Source: Pyrenochaeta sp. MPI-SDFR-AT-0127
Lineage: Eukaryota > Ascomycota > Dothideomycetes > Pleosporales > Cucurbitariaceae
Assembly: GCA_020747015.1 (NCBI GenBank)
Contig: JAGTJM010000056.1
Coordinates: forward strand, 1-64,000
Reading direction: 5' to 3'
DNA length: 64,000 nucleotides
Shown here: one piece after another, positions 56,286 to 64,000 of the stretch
Numbering within the stretch: position 1 is the first letter of the stretch
How the letters are laid out: every line of letters starts with the position of its first letter
Translations under genes and position numbers: made by a program
The notes under the pieces: model-generated
Told to the model about the DNA's origin: nothing
Database searches by the model: none
Seen by the model: only the letters and a program-made list of their open reading frames with translations

Positions 56286-56653
56286 GTAGCTGAAGATTTC
56301 GAAGGCGTATTAAAAACTTGGCTTGTGAAAGATGAAAGTTCTTTGTGGGACGGCGTTTGGAATGGTTAGTGGGTCGCAAAGGTCTCGGTATACCCTTTTT
56401 TTACTCCACATCTAGGCGAACAGCCATCAGCAAACCTTATATCTTAGACTTTTGACCACAAGTGTCTTTTTCTGATGTCTACATGTCCCGAAATCAGTGG
56501 GGCAGACTGTGCTCCCGGAGAACGTCACCCGCCGCCAAGCCAATTAGTGTCTTTTCGACCTCTGTCTATTCATCCTTCATGACGCTTTAATCTAACGTTA
56601 TCCCTTCATCAGAAATCGCCCTTTTCATTCTTCCAATCTTCTCGCGGCCTATT
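56286..56653. other. Intergenic region
   Basis: This is 368 bp; no supported gene. Confidence 0.45.
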
Positions 56654-57301
56654 ATGGCAGACATGAAGTCCGAAATCCTGGCCCACCACGCCTTCGCTTT
56701 TAGTCATCTCTCGCCCGGTGAAGGCTCCAATGAACAACCATACATACGATTTCTCATGTTCATCAAAAAGCGTGCTGACATCTCTGATCAAAGGTTTCAC
56801 GAGTGGTGGAAAACAGTACACGCTGACCTTGCGGTGTCGGTCGCGGGTTTTGGTGGGCATTGTAAGAGATATGTTCAGCTACATCAGACCCCAGAACATA
56901 GGGCGGAGTTAGAGAAGTACAGCATGAAGCCGTTACCGTATGATGGAATTGGTGAGATGTATGTTAAGAGTTTGGACGATTGGGTAAAGTTTCAGAGCAG
57001 TCCGGCATTTTCAAAGAAGTTAATTCGTAAGTACTCCGAGCCTACACTACCCTGCCCCTTTTTGTATTGCCCGTTCATCAGATGTGAATTTAAGAGTGAC
57101 CATATACACATATGCGAAGAGCATGCATTTTGCTGATGCGATCTAGATGATGGAGCCAACTTCATGGATGGCACATTGAAAGTGATGATGGGATACGATA
57201 ATCTGATATTTGGGAATAAGATTGAGCACAGCGACGGAAATGATGGGATATTGACAGATGATCAGCGGTTGACGCCTGCTCTGAAAGATTCAAAACTATG
57301 A
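56654..57301 (+). CDS. EthD-domain protein
   Basis: My model is join(56654..57026, 57147..57301), giving 175 residues. The start is ATG 56654 (MADMKSEIL). The intron at 57027-57146 is 120 bp, long for this genome, with GTAAGT and CTAG. It joins SKKLI to HDGANFMDGTLKVMMGYDNLIFG. The EthD fold is a small dimeric alpha/beta barrel. Landmarks are FIKKRADISDQRFHEWWKTVHADL (helix with the conserved F-x-x-W-W pattern), GHCKRYVQLHQTP and YDGIGEMYVKSLDDW. EthD-like proteins in fungi act as dehydratases or decarboxylases in aromatic polyketide and degradation pathways, but many are uncharacterised. Its position near a P450, GMC oxidase and SDR fits a metabolic role. Confidence 0.8.
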
Positions 57302-57642
57302 TGGCTGTATAGGGTTGTAAGATGCCTGAAAACTCAACAAGACACCCGTTCTGTACACTGGCCAAAGTCGACAACGAGTACTTGGTTTTCATGCTATTAC
57401 ATCTTGTCTTCAACTATATCACACTATCTTAGTCGTGTCAGTCTCGCCACAAGGGCAGCATGGTCTTGATTACTCACGGTTTAGTCATTGATTTAGGTTG
57501 CAGTAAGGTATTCATAGGCCAAAGAGAAGGCGGTTTCTTCTGCAAAATGTAAGTATAGGTGGATAGGAGAAAGTGTCTACGAGATTCCAAACGTATCCCA
57601 TGTGCAACAAAGTAGTATGTGGGGCAAATTGCTGGACATCAC
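57302..57642. other. Convergent intergenic region
   Basis: This is 341 bp with no gene. Confidence 0.45.
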
Positions 57643-58731
57643 TTAATACATGCCAACACCAGTCACGTACTTGAAGAGTTCCTCTTCTCTCACTAGCACA
57701 CTTCTATTCACGTGTTGTTTTCCCACACTCCGAATTCCAGCCAAATGTAAAGTCAATTCCAACTCTCCAACCAAACTGGTAAGGACATGCTCCACTCCTT
57801 TCTCTCCGCCCAACGCCAAGCCATACACATACGGCCGCCCTATTAACACGCAATCTGCCCCGAGAGGCAGCGCTTTTGCAATATCAGCCCCAGACTGTAT
57901 GCCACTATCAAATAAGATTGAAATCTTGTCGCCAACGGCATCAACGATACGCGACAGAACACCAAGACTCGAATTCTCGCCATCTTGCTGTCTTCCTTTA
58001 TGGTTACTCACCACGATTCCCTGAACTCCTACTTCAACAGCTTTCTTTGCATCCATGATAGTCTGTATTCCTTTTAATACAATTGGTCCATGCCAGTGCT
58101 CCTGTAGAAACTTAATGTCCTCCCATCCATGACTCTGCCCCGGGAAAACCGTGCGCATCCACTCGGGCGCCGCGAAGTCCATCTTATCTTCGACCTCAAC
58201 GCCATGGCGGTCTCTAAACTGGGATTTGAAAACGGGGTCAGTCATGCCGAGTTCGACGCCAGTCCGATCCGCGCGCAGGACTGGGTTGTAGCCATTGTCC
58301 ATGTCTGAGGGCCGCCAGCCGAGGATATAAGTGTCTAGTGTTACGAATAGCACAGTGTAACTAGTCTTCTTCGCCCGCTGAAGCAGGCTTATAGTGATAT
58401 CGTCGTGCTTGCGAGAAGGCCAGTAGATTTGGTACCAACGCTGGCCGCCTTCGCCGTTGGCCTTTGCCACATCTTCGATACTTGTTGCTGAGGCGGTGCT
58501 GAGGATATATGGAACAGCTGCCTTTGCAGCCGCTTTTGTAGCAGCAATTTCACCATCTGGATTGAAAATCTTGAGCACACCCACAGGCGCCATGGCTATA
58601 GGAACTTGCAGCTGTTCGCCAAGAAATTCAGTTTTGAGGTCCGGAAACCCATCTGTCTTTACCAATCTCTTCGGCAGAATTCCCCCAAATGGCAGAAAAC
58701 AGGGGCACTGTAACGCCGCCCTAACGTTCAT
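57643..58731 (-). CDS. FMN-dependent alpha-hydroxyacid oxidase (lactate 2-monooxygenase-like), N-terminus unresolved
   Basis: A single frame of 362 residues starts at ATG 58731. The sequence from residue 20 on matches the FMN alpha-hydroxyacid dehydrogenase fold. It has PKRLVKTDGFPDL, PIAMAPVGVLKIFNPDGE, YILSTASATSIEDVA, RWYQIYWP, LFVTLDTYILGWRPSDMDNG, IVLKGIQ and DAVGDKISILFDSGIQSGADI. The catalytic His is at about 244. The next residues read HKGRQQDG where the family normally has HGGRQ, an unusual Gly-to-Lys change. Relatives carry roughly 80-100 further N-terminal residues (first helices). The stretch CPCFLPFGG at the start does not look like family sequence, so an upstream exon was missed or the 5' end is lost. 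It should oxidise a small 2-hydroxyacid if complete. Confidence 0.72.
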   Translation of the reverse strand: MNVRAALQCPCFLPFGGILPKRLVKTDGFPDLKTEFLGEQLQVPIAMAPVGVLKIFNPDGEIAATKAAAKAAVPYILSTASATSIEDVAKANGEGGQRWYQIYWPSRKHDDITISLLQRAKKTSYTVLFVTLDTYILGWRPSDMDNGYNPVLRADRTGVELGMTDPVFKSQFRDRHGVEVEDKMDFAAPEWMRTVFPGQSHGWEDIKFLQEHWHGPIVLKGIQTIMDAKKAVEVGVQGIVVSNHKGRQQDGENSSLGVLSRIVDAVGDKISILFDSGIQSGADIAKALPLGADCVLIGRPYVYGLALGGEKGVEHVLTSLVGELELTLHLAGIRSVGKQHVNRSVLVREEELFKYVTGVGMY

Positions 58732-59647
58732 GAAAGGAGTTTGTCATGCATCCTCCGAGAGTTGTCTCTTCGTTAAATATGTCTTAGCTTGATGCGGGCT
58801 GGTATTCTTTGTATATTTGATGTAGCAAGATCATACGATATGAGCAGCTAAGAGAGTTGAAGAATCGCTGATCCCCCGGTGCATCAGAACGCCTGGGATG
58901 CGGATCATTGATCGGTCCATTATACTTTGTTACTAAAGCATATTTACGCAATAGTTCATCGATTAGCATTTTCCTTTGTCTCTTATCATTATCAAGTAGT
59001 AGGTAGTCTGGGGTATCCAATGACGTCATCGCCTTCAATCATGTTCCATCACCACATCTTCCTCCCACAGACATTCTGGCTTTCACATCCTAAGCCTTAC
59101 CTCTACCATGTGAGAGATTTTGAATCTCTGTATGTAGGATGCGATTTCGTCAAACACGGAAGGTCCGACGATGAGTTGGGCACAACTTGGGAACAGTCAT
59201 GGACACGTCCGGTTTGCTTCCCCGCTGCAACCCCATCACAAGTCAGCAGGACATGCTGTTCAATCCACATGGAGCCCACATGGAGATTAATTGGGGTGCA
59301 CATGGTGTCCGTATGTCCCACCGCTATTGTTGAAAAGTTGGAGCTGGCGGTGCGGCGAAAGTCCGGTCAACAACGGCATTGGATAAAAAATTGTGGGTTT
59401 GCGGATACCACCCGCAACAAGAGCCTCAACGGACGTTGCAGCCGGCGCAAAGATGGTGCAAAGATTTCGCCTAGGGTCCTCTGATACGTCATTGCAGCAT
59501 TTCAGGGTCCGTCAAGCAGGCGAGCATGGCGCGTAGAAATACTCAGGATCTCGCAGCCGCGCTGGGAAATTATCTTTCAAAGCCATACCAACCGCTGGAC
59601 GGCATATCTTTCATACTTCACCAAATCTCACCAAACAAATCAGCAAA
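58732..59647. other. Intergenic region upstream of the hydroxyacid oxidase and SDR genes
   Basis: This is 916 bp between divergent genes. It could hide the missing 5' exons of the hydroxyacid oxidase, but I found no family-like residues in any frame. Confidence 0.4.
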
Positions 59648-60615
59648 ATGATTCACGACAGGATCGACAGAATGAATGGCATCTCAACCCTCAATCTTAA
59701 TAAGCCCATGCGTCCTGGCCTTGAACGCGCACCCACATCCACAAACCTTACACGGCCTCTTCCTATCCACCGCCTGGAGGGCAAAGTAATTTTCATCACA
59801 GGTGGAGGAGGCAAGATCGGTGTAGAGACAGCAGGGCGACTCTTGATCGAGGGTGCGAACGTTGCACTCATTGATATCGATCAGCCCGCACTCGAAGCCG
59901 CTGTCCCGGTCTTGAAAGCTGCGATCCCGACCGGCGTCCCGCTCGAGTCACGACTATTGACAATCGCGGCCGATGCTACAAAGGAATCAGATGTCGAAGC
60001 GTGCGTTAAGAAGACGGTACAAAGATTTGGCAAGCTGGACGCGGCACTCTTGAACTGCTCAGAGCGTGAGGAGAGCAAGAGCCTATTTGAAGTGACCGAG
60101 CAGGACTGGGACACCATCATGACCATCAACGCAAAGTCAGGTAATTTTTTCATCGCCAGATACGTCCACTGAATCGCAGTCTAACACCAAACGCAGCATT
60201 CTTAGGCGTAAAGCACACAGCCGCAGCCATGCGGTCATCTCCCGAGAACCCTAACCAACCTCGCGGCGGCTCTATCATCCTGCGTTCCACTATCGCAGGC
60301 CTACGCGGATTCCCTGGGCTAATCTCCTACTCTTCTTCGAAATTTGCACTCCGGGGCATCGCACTCACCGCCGCCGAGGAGCTTGGCCAGTACGGCATTC
60401 GCGTCAACACCATCCACACGAGCATCATCGACTCACCCGGCTTCAAGGATGGTTGGTCAAAGGAGAATCTAGCTGAACTGAAAGAAGATACAGCACTCGG
60501 ACGGTTCGGATCGCCAGACGATGTGGCCAGTGTTGTCGCCTTTTTGGCAAGCGAGGACTCAAAGTTCATGACAGGTGGTCACCTGAAGATTGACGGTGGG
60601 TGTGTGAGTGTGTGA
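59648..60615 (+). CDS. Short-chain dehydrogenase/reductase (SDR)
   Basis: My model is join(59648..60140, 60197..60615), giving 303 residues. The intron at 60141-60196 (GTAATT, CTAAC, CGCAG) joins TINAKS to AFLGVKHTAAAM. The NAD(P)-binding motif is TGGGGKIG, a variant of TGxxxGxG with K in place of the usual G/A/S. An Asp after the second strand (ALIDID) favours NAD over NADP. Catalytic residues are S in LRSTIAG and Y-x-x-x-K in YSSSKFALRG. The C-terminus FMTGGHLKIDGGCVSV closes the fold. The expected NNAG motif is replaced by LLNCSERE, so structural stability or activity could differ. The N-terminal 45 residues are an extension before the fold. The substrate is unknown. Confidence 0.85.
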
Positions 60616-61020
60616 GAACCTCGAAAATAGGTAGAGGGTAGGGGTCATAAGAGCATTCTTGGAGTTTTTGGTTTGGTTTTGGGATTAGCATTGCATGAAT
60701 ATCATTATCATCTAGATTCACATTAGAGCAGGAATTATAGATGGCAGTAACGACAATCATATGAGCAGAACTACTGCAAATTCTTCACAACCATCTGTCA
60801 TTTGAATTCACGTGAAGAAAACTTGGGACGGTAGGATTACGTAGGCACGTTGTTGAGAGTATGTAGTCACGTGGACTGCGATCTCATGCTGGCCATCTTA
60901 TTGTAAGAGAGTGGACATGACATCAGTCATTTATCTAAAATCTTCATTGCTTGTTCATATATAGAAGGATGTGTTTGTGTATCGACTCTGGATCTGCTGT
61001 TCATGGATCCCACCTCGCAG
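60616..61020. other. Convergent intergenic region
   Basis: This is 405 bp; no gene is seen. Confidence 0.45.
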
Positions 61021-61998
61021 CTACCAGTCAAGGAAATAATCGATCCCATCTGCCAGAGCCACTGCGCCAACCGCCGCATGATCACTAAATGGATACTCGT
61101 GCTTGCTTACATCTCTTAGAAGCGGGCTGTTCTTGACTTTGTTATACAGTTTCGTCGACAAATCCGTCATGCGCATCGGCACAAGGATACTTTGCCGGAA
61201 CGCGAATTCCTCCGCGGTCTCCGTCCTTCTCTTCACTGGTGCTTGTTCAAGCGCACCATAACTGATCTGGAACGCCGGCTTGGTGAAGTTCTTGGGTGGT
61301 TTGGTTTTTGGGGTTGTCAGAGGGGCGAGGAAGTTAGTGTAATTGAAGACGTAGTCATTGTTCCAGAATAGTGCAGGTGAGGCACTAAGGTAGGTATCAA
61401 AGAGGTCTGGGCGGGCAACGAGGGCGTAGAGAACGAAGAGTCCGCCGAAGGAGTGACCGTACAATGCGTCTCGGTCGAATACGGCATTGGGGAAGGCGGT
61501 GTTCTTAATCCAGGGGCGGAGGGCAGTGTCGATGAATTTGATGAAGTTGTCGGCGTTTGGTGGCACACCAGGAAATGCTGCTGGGGTGCAGTTGTTACAA
61601 ACGGGAGGCTGGAAGTCGTTGCTCCGATGGGTGCTGTACGGTGAATCGGGTATGGTTTCTGGATATCCTATGCTGACGATGATGCTATCTGGTTGATTGA
61701 ACTCGACAGGACGGCGGCGGCGAAAAGCTTCTGTGGCGGTCAAGCCGAGTGCATTGCCATCTAGGACGTACCTGCTGGTGTAAATTTTACATTGCTCTGA
61801 TCATGATGTTGGGGTCCTAACCTACATTGTCTCTACTGTTGTGCTTTCAGCTTGAGTGGTCCAGTTCAGCGGCCATGCGAGCTGAATCTGATACTCCCAA
61901 GATCCATTCGTCGCTTTCCAGAATCCCGTATTAGGGAGAACATTTGTAGGAAACTGTGTAATGAGTGGCGTGAACTGCCAGGTACCGATTGAACTCAT
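61021..61998 (-). CDS. IroE-like alpha/beta-hydrolase esterase (siderophore esterase family)
   Basis: My model is complement(join(61021..61771, 61826..61998)), giving 307 residues. The intron at 61772-61825 (GTAGGT...CAG) restores YVLDGNALGLTATEAF, the conserved start of the fold. The nucleophile elbow is GHSFGG with Ser at about 165. SIIVSIGYP, FWNNDYVF and DHAAVGAVALADGIDYFL (catalytic His) complete the esterase-D-type pattern. The start is MSSIGTWQ at 61998; the frame is open further upstream. Fungal relatives include the IroE-like esterase EstB, which releases iron from triacetylfusarinine-type siderophores. No siderophore synthesis gene lies in the window, so this role is only a family-level inference. 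Confidence 0.78.
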
Positions 61999-63417
61999 AG
62001 TGGCGATCGTAGTCAGTAGTATATGTCCGTTGAGGGGTTGTAGGACCTTGAAGCAAACTATTCCGACAGGTTGGCGCTGGGCTTTTGTACCTTGGTGTCT
62101 CGAACCACTCGATAGGTGAACGGTGAGTGCAGGGAAACGCAGAGCGGGGAGAACTTCGTGTTCTATGCAGGCCTTACGCCTCCCTGCAAGGATCGCACAA
62201 ATAATCACTGCCTTAACAAGTTAGTATCGAATGCGGCATGCCATTCTAGTCTCGGTACTTGTTGGCACCCCAGGTCTTAACAATTGCCATCTATACATCC
62301 GGTGGGAACACCAGCCATTCCCCAACACCTTCGGTGTGGGAGATGATGTAGAAATACTGTCGTAGCTCAACTGATGCATGTTGTCGCAAAGGAAAAAAAA
62401 CTCTCTCATTGGAAGACCTGACGTTGAAATATCGTACTATCGCACTATCGCATGTGCTGATTGCGAGTCAAGCAACTTTGAAGGTGGAGAAAGCGGCTCC
62501 AAAAGGGATTCGCTACCTGCGTTCTGGGTGCTTCGATGGACGGGTTGTTGGCAGACTTGCATATTCACGGTCATCACCTCTTGTCAGCGACAACTGACTT
62601 AAGCAAGCCATCATGCATATGTCGCACACTTAAGCTGCAAGTCGACGCATCGAATGTTTGTTTTAGCGAGATAGATCACATGGAAAGGCTGTTGTAGTTT
62701 TCTGAAAAAAGAGGTGGCGAGGTCGGTTACAAACTGCGCGCGTAATTGATGCAAACAATTCAGTTGGTCACGTCGCAATTATGCAGTTGATTTGCGCTTA
62801 ACAGTCCTGGTGCGAGATGGCAATGGAGCCATTCCGAATCATCAGCCCCACTCGATGGGCCTGTAGAACATGCCACGTGAGATGGAAGTTCACCAATGTC
62901 GCCATCATCATAAATACAATAGTAGCCCAATCAGGCTTCGTGGTGAAACAAATCAGGGCCACAAATGTTCGATAACACAGTCCTTGAGTCAATTCACAAT
63001 AATTAACGGTTGGCGCCGCGCTATGGGTGTGGACCACGGGGATCCCGCTGGTTCATGCACCGGGCCGTGACCGTGACTGGCAATATTGACCGAACAGAGC
63101 CAAGCTGAGCTGGCTCGAGTGCCGGGACGCCGCGGCAAAAAGAGCCGGTGAGCTCGAAGTCGGGGTCGTTGTCGAGTCGCTGCAAAATTGGTATTCTTCC
63201 ATGGAGCGGACGGAGTGGATGACATCCAGGGACTAAAACAAGTACATGGTAAGATTCAACTGGTGTGGCACCACCCTCTGTAACTAAAATCAGTGGCGGA
63301 TGGCGTAAGAAATGTAACAATGTCAATTCGTTGCGTGTACGTGCTCTGGAAGAGTTGTCCGCACGAAGGCGAGTATTAAGTACTGATTAATTTACATATT
63401 AACGCAGGGGTATTTTT
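61999..63417. other. Gene-poor intergenic region
   Basis: This is 1.4 kb between the IroE-like esterase and the carboxylesterase. Short frames on both strands have no domain. No RNA gene was recognised. Confidence 0.4.
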
Positions 63418-64000
63418 CTAGAACGCGCCTCGTCCAGGCAGTGGGTCGTTCTTTGCCGGACACGGCGCATCGTAGACAGCAGGGTCTACGAAATTTGGCC
63501 ACACACGGTTGTTCAAGGCCAATTGGACAAGCGTTTTGGCTGTGGGAAAAGAATCAGCGACGGTTCTAGCGAGATATTCTTGTGCAATAAACTTACCATT
63601 CTTCTTGTACGCGGGCCATCCATACCTCGTTAGGCCATACTTCGAATCCCTGGCAAATGCAGCCCATGCACCTTGAATGTACTTGATTGTAATGTCTTGG
63701 GCTAGCGTGTTTGGAAGACCAGAGACGTCCGTGGCAGTACCAAACACAATGTTCAGATCAACGCCGTGATAGGCAGCGCTACCTCTAGGTCCCAGACCTG
63801 CTGTGCCGTTGTACAGGCGAAGGTTGTCCCAACCACCATGGTACCTGTAACGCCACGTTGGTACGCCATGCTGGACCCTGTAGTTGGTTGAGTGTGCGGT
63901 AGGGCAGGTAAAAGCACGCTGCGCGAAAAGGTCCCATTGCGCGTCTGTGAAGTTCAGCCTCGCACCCCAGCCAGATATCCTGTACCAGCCATCCTCATGA
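63418..64000 (-). CDS. Carboxylesterase/cholinesterase family protein, C-terminal part
   Basis: The gene continues beyond the right edge. My model for the visible part is complement(join(63418..63539, 63597..>64000)). The visible residues run from WYRISGWGARLNFTDAQWD to a C-terminus PLPGRGAF. AFTCPTA, WRYRYHG and AAYHGVDLNIVFGTA are hallmarks of the carboxylesterase C-terminal half; the last carries the catalytic His. An intron of 57 bp at 63540-63596 (GTAAGT...CCCACAG) is likely, since relatives lack the corresponding 19 residues. Its length is a multiple of three and it contains no stop, so the unspliced message also reads through. The nucleophile Ser region lies outside the window. Many fungal members are secreted, but this cannot be seen here. 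Confidence 0.8.
   Translation of the reverse strand, partial: HEDGWYRISGWGARLNFTDAQWDLFAQRAFTCPTAHSTNYRVQHGVPTWRYRYHGGWDNLRLYNGTAGLGPRGSAAYHGVDLNIVFGTATDVSGLPNTLAQDITIKYIQGAWAAFARDSKYGLTRYGWPAYKKNGKFIAQEYLARTVADSFPTAKTLVQLALNNRVWPNFVDPAVYDAPCPAKNDPLPGRGAF

Noticed and set aside
46171..60615. Canonical secondary-metabolite gene cluster
   Set aside because: No PKS, NRPS, terpene cyclase, DMATS or zinc-cluster regulator is visible, and an M50-like gene interrupts the run.

Overview
This window is nuclear DNA of a filamentous ascomycete (Pezizomycotina). The best fit is Dothideomycetes, probably Pleosporales. The evidence is spliced genes with many 47-70 bp GT-AG introns, about one gene per 2 kb on both strands without operons, and fungal families such as HET, PNP-ankyrin, DUF7703-like, EthD, membrane-anchored lectin-like propellers and LCCL membrane proteins. 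I placed exon junctions by hand from splice signals, frame and family conservation. Nearly all the models close in frame. I saw no tRNA, rRNA, CRISPR array or intact transposon.

Left part (1-17 kb): the 3' end of a DUF2235 hydrolase; a PNP-ankyrin NLR-like gene split by one extra base; a six-exon CorA-like membrane protein; a short HET-domain protein; an intronless CPC-type copper ATPase with an unusual Cys-Cys-rich N-terminus; an unrecognised 755-residue membrane protein; and an LCCL-domain membrane protein. The first 8 kb looks like a self/non-self recognition neighbourhood.

Middle (18-38 kb): two small secreted proteins (one PEBP-like, one unknown), followed by a housekeeping block. The block holds eIF3m, UMP/CMP kinase, a small probable mitochondrial protein, Prp28, proteasome beta3 (Pup3), mitoribosomal mL59, proteasome alpha7 (Pre10) and a histidine phosphatase. 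One intact gene of an F-box-like family, and a probable pseudogene of the same family carrying an in-frame stop, sit inside this block. Both proteasome genes have a first coding exon that is only the ATG.

Right part (38-64 kb): accessory surface and metabolic genes. These are a Cys-rich type I membrane protein, a membrane-anchored beta-propeller lectin-like protein, a DUF7703-like membrane protein, a P450, a secreted GMC oxidoreductase with an apparent GC-AG intron, an MFS sugar transporter, an M50-like membrane metalloprotease, an EthD protein, an FMN-dependent hydroxyacid oxidase lacking its N-terminus, an SDR, an IroE-like esterase, and a carboxylesterase cut by the window end. The oxidoreductases, transporter and EthD protein have the make-up of a catabolic or tailoring cluster, but no backbone synthase or cluster regulator is visible. 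Gene-poor stretches are 17.1-18.9, 26.7-28.3, 39.2-41.7, 50.6-53.0 and 62.0-63.4 kb.
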